Source: Bugula neritina (taxonomy: Eukaryota; Bryozoa; Gymnolaemata; Cheilostomatida; Bugulidae). From it: a stretch of DNA of 64,000 nt. Shown here in pieces: positions 10,701-24,231 of this stretch (positions are counted from its first letter, which is position 1; each line of letters opens with the position of its first letter). The stretch is from positions 11,665,722 to 11,729,721 of the forward strand of contig OZ037766.1 of NCBI GenBank assembly GCA_964035545.1. Reading direction: 5' to 3'. The notes below the pieces were generated by a model. It saw nothing but the letters and a program-made list of their open reading frames with translations. It was not told the origin of the DNA and did no database searches. Both the position numbers and the translations under genes were made by a program.

Positions 10701-13700
10701 CATACAACTCTCAAAAAGTCAGTAGATGATAGCTAAGATATATACGGATATTTTGATAAGTACTGCTTAAATGAAGCGTGTCAGAGATTCTTTAACTGAG
10801 TGCCAAAGTTTCATTTGTCTCCACCTGCAAATGATAAATATAACTAAGCATATATGTTTTATTAGAGCCATGCATGCTAACTTGAAAAGTAGCAAGAATA
10901 AATCCAGTAGCTGTGTTTAGTCTGTAAAACATGGTATTTTTTTAGATTATTTTAGATTATCTCCTATTACTGAGAAATTAGTTTATCAGAGAAAAATGTG
11001 TGATATTTAGAATGTGTCATAGTGCCAGTTGTTACAGCTGATCAGATGGATACACCACAGCCACCTCCTCGGCCTAAAAAGCAAATCAGCCACACCTCTT
11101 CCAATCTGTCAGGAAGCTATATGGAGTTTGATGAGTCATCATCTGAAAAAAAAGGATTCCGGAAAACTCCATCACTTCCTTCACCGGGCAGTGAGGAAAG
11201 TTATCAGGATCATTCAGCCAACAAAACTGGTCTTCGTTCTCCAACCACCAACAATCTTCCCAAATATCTTCATGTCGAAAGGTAGGCTTTAGAAACATTA
11301 CTTCGTTTTGAAATAAACTGTGTGCTACATCATTACAAACCTAATGTATAACATGCACTTATGTTATGCTTATTTTTAGTTGTTATAACTAGAGATCTCT
11401 AGCTGGTAATATCATCTTCCCATGCTTTATCCGCAAAGTTTTAAATTGAGCCAATGGTGGTAGCAAATGCACTGTATATACTCACGGCTCTTCTGTGCAC
11501 TCTAAAAGTTTTAGGGTCTTATGCATGCAGACTCATGATAATTGGTGAAGGTGTTTTTAATCTAGTTTTAGTTTATTTGGGTATTTTCAATATTTGGTAT
11601 GCAGCTCTGTAGTTTCACTGAGGACCCTAATTAGTCATTATGAGCTGAGGAACTTACTAATTTAGCTTCATAATTCGGAAAATAATTGCTACCGTGATAC
11701 CAATTTGTTTTAAATGCTTTGCAATGTAAAAGCTGTTTTTTTCTAAAAAGGGCTGATCTTGTTAACAATATTTTCATTTTTAAAGTGTTTTTTTAATTGC
11801 AGAGGCTTGAAAGTTGTGCAAAAGTTTTATAAACTTCACTTCTTTTTCTTTAAAAGGATTTTTAAAACTGCAAAGCAATTGAGGAAAACACTTGTTGAAG
11901 GATCTTTGAATGTTTTTAATGGAAAGGCATAAATTGTTCATATTTTAGTTATTTTCTTTACTAATAATTTGCAGTGGCTTCTGCAATAAACATTCTCTAT
12001 GGGACCAAAAATATTTGCGTGTCATTGGAATTAGTGTAGAGATGTGTTTTGTCACATGTTTGTGTGAAAAAGCCTTTTTGTAAAAAAATTTCTTTTAATT
12101 TATGCCATCGTGAAAAATTTTGAACGTTTCCATTTCAAGCTACTTCAGTATTTCTGGCCAATCACCGCCATCTCTCGTGACTGTTGTCTGTAAATAGCAC
12201 AAGATTTGTATGAGTTTGCAAGTGTTTGGCATAAATGGTTGCTTAATAGACTGTATATTCCTCTATATAGCTAATTACCTTAGTCTGTGTTACAAATTAC
12301 CTGTACTATTTGAATTCACACAGGTGACAGTTATTGAGATGCTGATTTCTATAGAATTGCTTCAATACTATTGTTTACAACTACTCAATTTTGTGATTTT
12401 GCACTGGACTTTAAGCTTAGTATCATCTTTTTGCTCCTATTTCTAAGTATTGCTAGTGCTTATATTTGGTTATATGTTGCTATTATTATATGTGTAATAT
12501 TTGTGGTATGTATTTCAGTTCTCCTGCCATGGATGTCCTCGCTGATCTCAAAGAGAAGCAGAGACAGCTAAGAGACACTTGTGTACCCGCATCAATGCCG
12601 AGAAACCCTGCCCCGGGTAAACCTGTACCGCCGGCAAACAAGCCTCCACCATCAGCAAACAAACCTCCCCTGCTGGCAAGCAAACCCATCCTGCCGGTTA
12701 AACCCAGAATGTTGGAGAAAATATATTGGAATGGCTCCAAGGAGGATGCGACCAGGTTGGTTTCATGTCATACTTTCTATCAGTATGTTTCTATTGTGTC
12801 ACTCAACCAATAGGAACACAGTGTTGGTCATATGATTGTTAGTCTGTGCTAGTTCCAATGATGAACCCTCATGTTTCTATTGGTTATTTCTTTCAAGTTT
12901 CAGTGTTCTATAAATGGCACTTCTAATAGACCAGACCTTTAACTTATTTTCAAATATATGTAATGGGTGTTTCCATTTGAAGCATAAACAAGCACTACGG
13001 ATTTAGATTAAACCTGTAGTATAGTTGTCTCCCCACGATTACCAATATTTCCTAAGTCATTCAATTGTTAGAGTTATCTGTTCCCATCAGCAGTGTAAAC
13101 AGCCTTTCTATTCATAGCCAACTCTACCACTGACTCTACCACCAGTTTCAGCTAATTAGGGTGTCATTTGAATGGAACTGCTCCTATGATTAATATCTGT
13201 GTTATTTAATGTTTAGGGTTATCAGAGAATCAAATAAAGGAACCTTTCTGATTCGTTGGGGAAGCACAGGTAATCAAAAGGTAAGCTAGCTTACATGGAC
13301 TGTTTTTCAACAATCGACCTTTTTTACATGTTCTTTACTTTGATTTGAATTTGATATTGCAAGAGCTATGGCCACGTGACTTGCCTGGGGAAAGAAAGCA
13401 ATATAAGCTATGTAAGAGCTATTAAGGTTGTTTCTGTAGTTACGTAATGGTGAAACAGGTTCGACTTGGTTAACAACTGGTCTTGATAGCACTTGTATTC
13501 ATTGAACTATAACCATGTTGAACTATATAGTTTCAGTTCAGTGCTTGTATTGTCGTTGTTTGCTTTCTATAAAGATGAGAAGAGTGATAACATATTGACA
13601 AGCAATAGAATATCTTTATAGACAAGTACGAAGGTACCACTTAAGGGCTACTGAACATGATAGTACTTTACTTTCCTAAAGTTGTTATGGTATAATTGAT

Positions 13701-14879
13701 TTTCCAAAATACATGAGCATCAATGGTTTCACAGTATTGCTTGGCATTTCTAATTGAAGTGTTGTATTGCTAGAGCATAAATTATGTGTATTGCTTTGAG
13801 TTTTATGAAATCATGATTGAAATGTCTTTTTTTAGGTGTTGGTTGTGTCTGATGGTAGGGGAGAATCTCATTCGTTAAAGATTAACGAGTTTTCTAACGT
13901 AAGTTGTATTATCTGTATGTATACTATATTATACTATAAATTAGCATCCATTGGGGTGCAAATGTAAAAGAGCAGATTTTAGCTGTATTTAAATGAAATT
14001 GCTGACAAGCTTTGATTTCTTGAAACTCTAGCAAGGTAGATACCCCTAGTATGGAATTTAATTCTGGCCAGCAAGTTTTTAATGCGTATTTACCTGTGTG
14101 TTTTCTAGAAATTGTGTTAATGTGTCTGAACTGTCTATAAAATGATCATATATTTACTCCAGTAATAAGTTGTTAGTTGCTTGTGCTTATTATTATTTCA
14201 AAAATAATCATTCACCATCAGTAAATTAAATTTCAGGTATTCAAATAGAAATTTCATAACTATTCTGGCAATTTGCCAACAAAGTAATACATTTAAATTT
14301 ATGTACAAGACACCTTTTTTATTCAAACTTTAAGGCAGCTTCTGTTGCTTTTAGAATTTTAAAGCATGTTTGAAAAAAGTTGAAATTATTTTGTTGAAAT
14401 TATAGTGCTGTCATTGTGTTTTAATATTTATGTTACTGAAAACTAGGGATTTGGTAGTACCAGTTTATTTAAGTATAGCTAGTCAACATTATAACTTTTA
14501 CCCAAAAACTATATCTTCAAAGTTTTATCTAAGCAATGATTGTATCGGTGTACTCTACATAACTGGTAGAGATCAAGCGTAGGCTAGTAAAACTGGAGTT
14601 ATCTTATTCGAGCACTTGTAAATATTATACTCTCAGCTTTATATATTCCTTATTATGTTGGCAGCATACATGATAAATGCATGTATTGTAATGGGTTTTT
14701 ATTACTTTTAGGGGCAAATGGGTCTTAAAAATGAAGCTTTGTCTTCAGATTTAGAGAAGTTCAGCTCAGTAGATGCACTGGTGAAGTTCTACAAAGAAAC
14801 CCCCATCAACTTGCGTAGTGGTGCAATTGAGATTAAGCTCAAGACTCCACATCCACTCTGTGCTCAAACCTTAGATTAG
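4718..14879 (+). CDS. SH3BP2-like: SH3BP2-like adaptor protein (PH, proline-rich, SH2), 12 exons
   Basis: Exons: 4718-4811, 5561-5665, 5928-6030, 6367-6508, 7164-7231, 8980-9089, 10447-10488, 11038-11281 (or from 11029, 9 nt longer in frame), 12519-12755, 13217-13280, 13836-13898, 14712-14879. The phase is consistent at every junction, giving 479 aa. Residues about 40-165 form a PH domain (LHQGWLRKKN, KWNMFYVLVTEKSIYYF, C-terminal helix WMQSIRKAL) that in this family binds membrane phosphoinositides. The middle has an SH3-ligand-like PQPPPRPKK (about 228-236), an acidic DDEDYEVI that could be a tyrosine site, and a Pro/Lys-rich linker. Residues about 373-475 form an SH2 domain with the phosphotyrosine-binding Arg in FLIRWGS (R395). 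PH-proline-SH2 order and length fit SH3BP2 (human 561 aa), a cytosolic signalling adaptor. The start is the first ATG in frame before the PH domain. Other PH-SH2 adaptors are possible but fit less well. Confidence 0.85.
7796..8970 (+). repeat. 19-bp minisatellite, split by a transposon
   Basis: Units of TTACTACCCACATGTTGTA (19 bp; CCC/CTC and variant forms) run at 7796-7857 and again at 8574-8970 in intron 5 of the SH3BP2-like gene, ending only about 10 bases before the exon 6 acceptor. Since 19 is not a multiple of 3 and the unit has no stop in any plus frame, all three frames stay open and give meaningless repetitive proteins. Confidence 0.95.
7858..8573. mobile_element. non-autonomous DNA transposon inserted in the 19-bp minisatellite
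   Basis: This 716-bp AT-rich segment interrupts the minisatellite. Its ends are imperfect inverted repeats: CACACTACAGTCGAAACG from 7867 and, on the complement of the right end, CACACTACAGTCAAAACG ending at 8564, each followed by GGCCATNTTG. The similarity may extend outward to TG at both tips, where TTA flanks both sides (7855-7857 and 8574-8576), as a 3-bp target duplication would. No transposase is encoded. A TWA target would suit the PIF/Harbinger group, but the assignment is weak. Confidence 0.75.
9140..9505 (+). repeat. 35/36-bp minisatellite in intron 6 of the SH3BP2-like gene
   Basis: About ten units, each an ATTCTCTAATCCCC block followed by a TTCCATCCACTCCCTGATCAC block, with CCCC/CCCCC length variation and CCC/TCT changes. 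The 36-bp units keep a minus-strand frame open and give a 12-residue repeat (VIREWMEGRLEN); this is a by-product of the repeat, not a gene. Confidence 0.95.
9692..9904 (+). repeat. 21-bp minisatellite in intron 6
   Basis: About ten units of CTATACATGTACAATCTAAGA with ATG/ATA variants. The unit is a multiple of 3, so open frames appear on both strands without coding meaning. It begins about 190 bases after the preceding 36-bp array. Confidence 0.95.
10207..10245 (+). repeat. short TACTGTATATA repeat
   Basis: Three copies of an 11-12-bp TACTGTATATA unit in intron 6 of the SH3BP2-like gene. Confidence 0.85.
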
Positions 14880-15112
14880 AAACTCTTGTTCAGGAGTGAA
14901 GACTTCATATTTATTCATATACAAACCATGTATTTAAACCAATGCATTTAAATTCCTCTGTATCGTGATAACAGAGAGGGTGTGTTGGTGGAGCCCTTCC
15001 TGACAATTTGCTCAGAGGCTTTTTAGTTTTGATACCTTTTCTCATGAATATGGCCTAAGCTGGTTCTGTATGACACACCAGCTGTGGACTCGAATTTGCA
15101 GTCGTCTGGACA

Positions 15113-15118
15113 AATAAA
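15113..15118 (+). terminator. polyadenylation signal of the SH3BP2-like gene
   Basis: AATAAA lies 234 bases after the stop codon and is followed by a GT-rich stretch (GTTTGGGTTATTG, GTCTGAGGTGTGG), the usual context of a cleavage site. Confidence 0.6.
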
Positions 15119-15907
15119 TGGTTTGGGTTATTGATAACATGTCTGAGGTGTGGTAAGACAGTATTTTATTAAAATTAGCTAGTGGTGTCTTCAGCCCATA
15201 GTATTATTTCAACTATATATTTTGGTATGCAGTAATAAATTTATACTCTTTTTGTCACTTATGTTTCTAGCAAACATTCTATGCAGCTTTGAAAGTTCTT
15301 GACAATCAAATAAATCAAATCATGTTCTTTTCTAATAGTTTTTAATCATCAGCACACAAATTTATCTTGTACTGCCTTTTAATTTTTGTTACTTTTTATA
15401 AAATATTCCTTTTTGGTACTTTATTTTACTGACTGTATATTTTATTTAAAGTTATAAAATTCAAATACAGGGTATAGATGTACTATAAAATAATTTTGTA
15501 AACTGTTTCGTCTCAATATTCCATAAGCTTTTAGTGGCTGTCATAATAGCTCAAAAAATGGGACTTGTAGAGTTTTATTTATATATGATGGATATGTTTG
15601 TGTTGACATGTAAAGTCTCAGAAGGATGAAAGAAAATTTGCTTGTATTGAAACTAAAATGAAACTATAAGCAAATCTTTTACCATTTTCGTTGAAAAATT
15701 AACAACAGATCTGGAAAAATTTCAAACTAGCTAATTTTAGTTGCTCAAAAAGTGCTAGTCTTTGCTTAATCAACTTGAATTGTAATATTGCTTGACAGCT
15801 AAATCAAACACTCCAAAACCTCTAGGTAATAATAGAGCATTATTTGTGTGAGTAGGCATGTAGGAGCTCACATTTGTATCTGTATGCTATTAAATTGCTT
15901 TACTTTG

Positions 15908-16094
15908 CTTGAAGTATGGGTTGAGGATAAGGATTCTGAAAATCTTAAGGTTGGAACAAATTTTTTTACATAAAGAGATGCATTAACTCTCATGGAAGGT
16001 TGGCTTACTAGAAACAGAATGTATCTTTTTATGTAAAAACTTTTGTCCTCTTCTTGTGATTTTCAGAATCCTTATCTTCAACCCATTCTTCAAA
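15908..16094. repeat. imperfect palindrome (foldback or MITE remnant)
   Basis: The arm TGGGTTGAGGATAAGGATTC with the following GAAAATC is mirrored by GATTTTCAGAATCCTTATCT with the following TCAACCC. TTTTTACATAAAGAGAT is mirrored by ATCTTTTTATGTAAAAA. The arms are about 75-80 bp around a 30-40-bp centre. The palindrome is carried, more diverged, in the duplicated block at about 24797-24995, so it predates the duplication. Confidence 0.8.
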
Positions 16095-17029
16095 CCAAGA
16101 GACATAACTCCGACACAAGAAATACAGCTATGCATAATTTTACATTAATGAAACAGAGTAATGAATACATGTGACTTTTAAGCCAAGATTTTGTATTCAT
16201 CACTTCAACTAAGTAGCATATTTTAAATTTATTGTGCAACATATGAGTATTTCAATCATGCGTAAACTTGATTCATGTGACTGAAACAACCTAATTCTAT
16301 GATTAATTACATCAATTATCCTGTCATAAATATATGAGGAAGTAAATGTTAAGGGGAAAAGTTTTATTTTACTTAGGTACATTGAAATACTATACTTAGA
16401 TTACGCCTATGTGCTAGGGTGACACTTTTTCCTCTATAAACTATACTAATCAGTAGTAAAAGCATGTTTTATACTTGCACATTATTTATATAAAATATCT
16501 CATTTATCTACCTACATATTGGCACTTGGCTAACCAATTCTTGAAAATATGCAAATATTGTCAGGAAATGATATTTTTGTCTGGGTTGAGTAAATCAGAT
16601 TTTTTGTTGAATACTTGAAGGCTAGTCATATTCCGACACTAGCTGCAGTTGATAACTAAAACTAAACTTTGTCTTCATGGTGAAGATGAAATTGTTGTTC
16701 CTCGTCTTAACCTGGCAACAGCTTAAAACATGGAAGTTAATCAACAAAACGGGCACACTAATAAGCAAAATTATATAAAACTATTTTGTAGTTTAATCGC
16801 CAGTGATTCCTACAACTTCATAAAAAGCAAGAAAATATTTTTCTAAGTTGAGAAATAATATTACACAACTTGAACGTTACTATGTCAGCATCTTCATAAT
16901 AACATGATTGTACAATGGGAGATACCAGTACCAGTTGTTATGAATAATTGTAGGAAACCGAATGGAAAGGTTTCTTGTTGCAATACATAAATGAATAGAA
17001 GGGAATTTTTCCACTACTGGTTGATTCAA

Positions 17030-17037
17030 TATAAAAA
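17030..17037 (+). promoter_or_regulatory. TATA box of CD225 gene 1
   Basis: TATAAAAA lies 79 bases before the ATG of gene 1. It sits at exactly the same distance in the duplicated gene 3 (25965-25972), within a well conserved flank. Spacing suggests a transcript start around 17060. Confidence 0.6.
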
Positions 17038-17108
17038 AGTGAAGTGATTCTTTGTTCTTCATTTTGAGGTGTGACGCCGAATCTATCAGACAACGAACTT
17101 CACACAGG

Positions 17109-18338
<1,230 letters not shown>

Positions 18339-18511
18339 TGTTATTTTGTTTATAGTAATTGCTCTATAAGGTATAGTTTTTATACAATAAGTTTAGCTAT
18401 GACAAAATTGTTAATATTTCCATTGAGCTGTGATGCCTTTCTAATTTTTTAACTTGCACTATTATACTGCTATATTTATATCCTATCTCATATATTATAT
18501 ATATATATATA

Positions 18512-18574
<63 letters not shown>

Positions 18575-21069
18575 ATCCAATCAATTGTATTTTATGATCA
18601 AACAGGTTCTTTTGCTTTAGGATTTTTTCCTTGAACAACAATTTTCTGCCACTACTCACTTGCAAAACAAGTTGCAAAATAAATTATGAAAACAATTTTA
18701 TATGATGATCATTTAAGTTTACTTTATTTGTAACAAGGTTACAATCATTCTAGCGAACTTTTCAGTGATTTTTAATTTTATATAGCAATATTTAATTACA
18801 TACACAGTTTACAAATACCGCACACCCACAGTCAGAAATATTCGGTTTATATATACGTGGACAATTTATAGAAAATTAGGGCTTTATTCTGAAGAAATGT
18901 GATAATCACCAGTTTGCATGGAGGGAATAGAATGAGCAAGAAGAATATCAACACAATTAAACTGTGTTATGACCTATTATAATATTTCTAAGCACTATAA
19001 GATGTGTACAAGCAGTACACCTACCCTCTCTATGCTACAACAAATATCAGCTCTGCATTGCTGACAGACAACGAAATACACAATCTAGAAATTGATGATT
19101 CAGCTGTATTCTTTCAAAAAGATCACTTTACTAAGCTGTTTCCCCTCCTTCCACAGGTCACTTACTTTCAGCAATACTGAAAAAATAGCTAAATTGAAAT
19201 ATATAGTATTACATCAATGGACAATACACAACAAACAGCTGACTATGAAATAAGTAAGCCTCTCCACAACAGAATACTTGCTCATTAGCAACAAACGGAA
19301 TAAAGTATTAAATACTGTTATATCTGACTAGTGGAGCAGTTTTTCTGCCCGGGCAGACAACTCTATTTTGTCAGGTGTTCGTCTGCATGCATTGCTAATC
19401 TAACCCAGTGTTTCTACTGTGCTACAGCTCCAGTGGTGCACAATCAGCAGTTGGATCTTATATGCATTATTAACAAACAGTAATGAACAATGAAAACCAA
19501 CAAAGCAGGAATAACTATATAAAATCATCACATATATGACAAAAACTAACAAATGACATTTGAAAAACAATTATAAACGCACTGCCAGTATTCAATAACA
19601 ACACAAACTAAATTCACTGTAGCAGCTAGTGTACTCCTCTGTACTTATACTCACATGTGTTGCTATTGTCCACTGCAGTTGTTACTTTTCTGTGTATACT
19701 GTCTCTGGATGTGCTGCTATTTGGCTTCTCTCTGTTGCTATACTTTATATCTCCCTCCATTACTGCTATAATACATACTACTGTTATACATACATACTGT
19801 TTCCACTTTATATAGATTATATAAAGTAGAAACAGAGTGATCTCCCTTCACTGCTATACATACTACTTGTTATGAGTTCCACTTTGTTTTTGAAGCAAAC
19901 TTGTCTCCCCAGTAATCTGCCACAGCTTTATAAACATATAAATAGTACAGCTTCACACTTCCTCCACATTATTGACAACAGGTTATGTAGCTTATATGTG
20001 TCTCAACTTACTGAAGAAGAGTTGATATACATTTGCAAACAGGCTTAGTTAACTATATCTCTTATATATTGACCTAAAATATATCCTTAAAGGTGTTGTT
20101 TATTCCTAAAAACATTCAACTTATAGATCTACAATTAAGACAAAAATATTTTTGTTAGACAAAGTATAGTACATGCATGTAGCTGTGGCGTCGGTGTTAT
20201 GTGGGTTAGTAGTATTTTATTAGTCTCCACTGATACCATACATGAAAGCTATGTTGGTAAAAAGACATGTGTAAAAAAATAGAATATGTTGTAAAGTTAC
20301 TTTAAAAACAGCTATAATAATATATTATAATGAAATGCAGATGTTCAAAATTAAACTGTAGAGCCAGCAATAAAATTCTACAAAGAATAATATGTATTGC
20401 TTGATTGGCTCTACATATATATGTATACACTGTATATATAACCACTGTGCTAGGTACTGGCTCCAACAACCTACCACAGCTAGGCCAAATCTCTAACAAA
20501 TGACTTAATATTCAGCTTACAAGCACGTATACTTGGCTAAAACACTGTTTACAAAGTGCATATATATTTTATAACATACACTTGTAACTCAACACAAACT
20601 CAAAGCCAAACAAAGGTAAAAGATTAATGCTAATATAAAATATTACAAAATATTTGTTTAATGACTTGTAAATTACACATAGCTTGCTAACAACATTTCT
20701 AGTCTGCTCTGAACTCTAAATTATAAACTAATAATATTTATTGCCAACTTTCATTGCATGCTATAATTAGCTGCTGCAACATACAACTCAACAACTGAGC
20801 TAGGCTTTAAAGTTTAACATTTGAATTGGAAACATTATCAGCAGGCAATCATGCAAATCAATTAAAGACTTGTTTATACAAAATTCATCATAAAACAAAA
20901 TTGTTTGTACCTGCAATCCTCAAACAGTCTGTAGATAATATCTAAGATATATAATATATATTTAATATGACGTAAATGAAGTGTGTCGAGGAAATTTTCA
21001 AATAATTTAGTATGAGTGATATCTAAATACTTTATATGGCTAGTGAACTGGTTAAGTGAGATAAACAAG
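18339..21069 (+). other. intergenic spacer between CD225 genes 1 and 2
   Basis: AT-rich spacer with a TA tract near 18496-18570. Most of it is repeated at 27830-30643 with high similarity. A direct and inverted micro-repeat around ACTTTATATAGATTATATAAAGT occurs at about 19806-19830. No coding exon was recognised; open frames conserved in both copies are explained by the duplication. Confidence 0.7.
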
Positions 21070-21146
21070 GTAAGTGCTAACATGTTGAAGTACTTATAAG
21101 GTGTGGTAATTATACGTCTGCATTAACTGTATTAACCTTCTCTTAG
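21070..21146 (+). other. candidate 77-nt intron in the 5' UTR of CD225 gene 2
   Basis: ACAAG|GTAAGTGCTAAC at 21065-21080 is a strong donor, and CCTTCTCTTAG ends at 21146, one base before the ATG. The same pair is kept in gene 4 (about 30643-30719). This is inferred from splice consensus alone. Confidence 0.5.
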
Positions 21147-21147
21147 C

Positions 21148-22606
21148 ATGGAATCAGCTCAATCGCCTGAATCAGAAGCTCACAAGAAAGGTAAGAAGGC
21201 AGTAGACCAGACCAATTCTAAGTGCTAGTTTTATAGAAAACTAAAACCAGCTCTGTATCTAAACCAGCTGGCTCATGTGATTTTTTTCATATTTTTTAGC
21301 AACAGAGCTTTCACAATATCATGGAGTAGGCTATCCTAGTGGGTATAGTGGAGCTCTTCCATCAGTATCACATGCAGAAGCAGGATATGCAGGCTATTCA
21401 CCCCATGCTATGCCTCCCCAGGTTCAAGCACCTCAGCCACTTTCTGATCCACCCAACAGCTATTTGGTATTCTCCATAATTAATACTGTATTCTGCTGTT
21501 TTATCCTCGGGGCGGTGGCTATCACTAAATCTGTGCAGTCTCGAGCTTCATCCAGACATGGCAAGCTTCTAGAATATTCCCTCATAAGCTAGAATATCTA
21601 TTAAAGGCCAAACAGTTAGCAGACAGCAGTTTCCCCTTCAAGGCTTTAAAACCCTTCTGCATAAATTCTAGAAGACATTACAGTATAACATTTGACTATT
21701 TTTATTTTGCTTCGTGATTGAGGAAAAAAGAGTTAAAACAGCAAGATGCACTTTTCTAGTGCACTATTTGTTTTATTAACAAAGAAAAAATATATTGCAA
21801 GCTTCAAAGATCTCAAAACTGTACCATAAATGTTCATTTATTTGAAAAACTCTGACGACTTACAAACCATTTGATTTTATTTAACGATAACTGTCTAACC
21901 TCATGAGTTTGTTGCCAATAAGTAGATAATAATTGGCCCATAAACCAATGTTGTTGCAAAAATAATATCAAAGTCTTCATTCTGTGTGTCTAGTACTTTT
22001 TGCACCATTTTTGAGTCTTTATCAACATGCTATTCTATATATACTCTTTCTCTGCAAAAAATAATACTTTATTTTGCAATATCTATAAAACAGTAAAAAA
22101 TATCAAAAACTTGTTTTTCAAATATATAATTTTGTTCGATGCTTTTGTCAAACCCCTTTGCTCTTTTATAAAATTGAATTTTTTTACTATGTCTATACTA
22201 ATTGGAACTCTGTTCAGGCTGAAGTTTTTAAAGTATAATATCATATTTTTGTAAAAAAGTGAACTGAAGTAAATTGCTTTTTATGCACATCAGTTGGTGT
22301 TAGCTTAAAAAACTGCTTTTACATTTTAAAAAAGAAATAGTATTTAATTCATATATCTCATCTCGTATTAGATATAATATAAAACTACGAATGCAATTAG
22401 GCACTTTTATTTGTTATTTATAAACTATTGAACACAAGTATAAAATATGAATTAATAACAAATTAATGTTTTTTGTAGGTAATTCTTTTAATGCAACAAA
22501 GTTTTTTCACACCGCACTAAAATTAAACCTAGCAGCTTTAGGTTTAGGCTTTGTTCTTAACATAGGTACCATTGTCTATTTTGTAATTTTTCATTATGTG
22601 AGATAA
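21148..22606 (+). CDS. CD225/dispanin membrane protein, gene 2, type B, with a GC splice donor
   Basis: Exons 21148-21190, 21300-21560 and 22479-22606, giving 143 aa. The start MESAQSPESEAHKK matches the family. Exon 2 encodes YHGVGYPSGYSGALPS, MPPQVQAPQPLSDPP (two residues shorter than its relatives) and the first membrane segment YLVFSIINTVFCCFILGAVA. Exon 3 encodes the loop end GNSFNATKFFHTAL and the second membrane segment, ending FHYVR. The junction after exon 2 reads CATG|GCAAGC, where gene 4 has CATG|GTAAGC, so intron 2 would be a GC-AG intron. If this site fails, the frame reads on 31 bases to a TAG at 21590, truncating the protein after the first membrane segment. Confidence 0.78.
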
Positions 22607-23057
22607 TTTTCATTATTTGGTTTATTAACTTGTTTATAGCGTTTATTTTGGCTACCAATTGTTCAAGCAACAAATTTTAGTTATATGTGTTTTGCAAGAT
22701 TAACAATATTTTTCATCAATAATTTATCATGTATGCATACAATATTATATTATATTATATTATATATATATATAAAATGGTGTATAGTTAACCACTAAAA
22801 AGAGCTCAATGCAGAGCAGAGCAAGGTGAATAAAAGTAATGAACGATAAAATTTGATTTAGAACACTATTACTAATAGTTTCATGTGCATTGTATATACA
22901 CAATCTTCAGATAAAATGTTAAGATGTGTTATAACTTGTTACAGATTTCATTCCAACTGTTTATATTATTAGCAAATAGTTTTATATATTAACAATATCA
23001 TAAGTACATATATTACCTGAGAAAGAAGTTTTATTTAACAACAATTTGTACTTGTAG
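22607..23057 (+). other. spacer with remnant of a further CD225 intron
   Basis: After the gene 2 stop there is AT-rich DNA with a TA tract (about 22741-22775). From about 22920 the sequence resembles intron 2 of gene 1 (18034-18186): both contain TTTATATTATTAGCAAATA and end in ACTTGTAGG. Confidence 0.65.
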
Positions 23058-23149
23058 GTAACTCTGTTGGTGCAGCACAGTCTCCCAGATCAGCCCTCAA
23101 TTTAAACATAGCAGCCACAGTTTTAGGCATATTGATTATAACATATTGA
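23058..23149 (+). pseudogene. orphan CD225 exon 3, type A, truncated at the duplication junction
   Basis: Preceded by a good acceptor (CTTGTAG) in phase 1, it reads GNSVGAAQSPRSAL and LNIAATVLGILIITY, then TGA. It matches exon 3 of gene 1 up to ATATTGATTATA at about 23141, where homology switches to intron 9 of the SH3BP2-like gene. No exons 1 or 2 accompany it. It could still serve as an alternative last exon of gene 2, since the phase fits; otherwise it is a relic of an extra gene copy removed by unequal exchange. Confidence 0.8.
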
Positions 23150-23620
23150 ATAATATTTTCTATCAATATGTTTCTATTGTGTCACTCAACCAATAGGAAC
23201 ACAGTGTTGTTTAAATAATTGTTAGTCTGTGCTATAGTTCCAATGATGAACCCTCGGTTTTTTTCTATTGGTTATTTCTTTCAAGTTTCAGTCTACTATA
23301 AATGGCCCTTCTAATAGACCAGACCTTTGACTTATCTTCAAATATATGTAATGGGTGTTTCCATTTGAAGCGTAAACAAGCACTACGGATTTAGATTGAA
23401 CCTGTAGTATAATTGTCTCCCCACGATTACTAATCCTTCCTCAAACACTCAATTGCAGTTAGGGTTATCTGTTCCCATCAGCAGTGCAAACAGCCTTTCT
23501 ACTCACAGCCAACTCTACCACTGACTCTACCACCAACTCTACCATCATTTCAAGCTAATTAGGGTGTCATTTGAATTAAAGTGTTCATATGATTTATAAT
23601 CTGTGTTGTTTAATTTTTAG

Positions 23621-24231
23621 GATTATCAGAGAATCAAATAAAGGAACCTTTCTGATTCGTTAGGGAGGCACTGGTAATCAAAAGGTAAGCTAGCTTACAT
23701 AGACTGTTTTTAAACAACCGATCTTTTTTTAATGCTTTTTACCTTGATTTGAATTTGATATTGCAAGAGCTAAGGTCATTTGACTTGACTAGGGAAAAAA
23801 AGCAATATAAGCTATGTGAGAGCTGTTAAGATTATTTCTATAGTTACGTAATGGTGAAGCAGATGCGACTTGATTAAAAACTGGTCTTGTGTAGCACTTG
23901 TATTGTCATTTTTGTTTTCTATAAAGGTGAGAAGAGTTATAAAATATTGACCGGCAATAGAATATTTTTATAGACAAGTATGAAGGTACCACTTAAGAGC
24001 CACTGAACATTATAGTACTGTACTTTCTTAAAGATTTTATCGTATAATTGATTTTCCAAAATACAAGAACATCAATGGTTTCATGGTATTGCTTGGCATT
24101 TCTACTTAAAGTATTGTATTGCCAGAGCATCAATTATGTGTATAATTGCATTGAGTTTCATTAAATGTACGCTGCTGTCTTGTTTTAGGTGTTGGTTGTG
24201 TCTGATGGTGGGGAGAATCTCATTCGTTGAA
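23621..24231 (+). pseudogene. broken copy of SH3BP2-like SH2 exons 10 and 11
   Basis: 23621-23684 copies exon 10 with intact splice sites, but the Trp codon after FLIR is TAG (23661-23663). 24189-24231 copies the start of exon 11, with one base lost in the GATGGTAGGGGAG run, shifting the frame. It then breaks off and joins sequence matching about 15358, so the rest of exon 11, intron 11 and the last exon are missing. It arose as the left end of duplication block 2, not by retroposition, because introns are kept. Confidence 0.92.

Larger units (their letters stand above)
14880..17029 (+). other. 3' UTR and intergenic region before the CD225 cluster
   Basis: It holds the 3' UTR of the SH3BP2-like gene and AT-rich intergenic DNA with one palindromic repeat (15908-16094). 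Its right part from about 15358 is duplicated at 24236-25964. No coding exon was recognised. Confidence 0.7.

Noticed and set aside
20874..21083. 69-aa minus-strand open frame conserved at 30447-30656
   Set aside because: Conservation is explained by the block duplication of the CD225 upstream region, which is equally conserved outside the frame.
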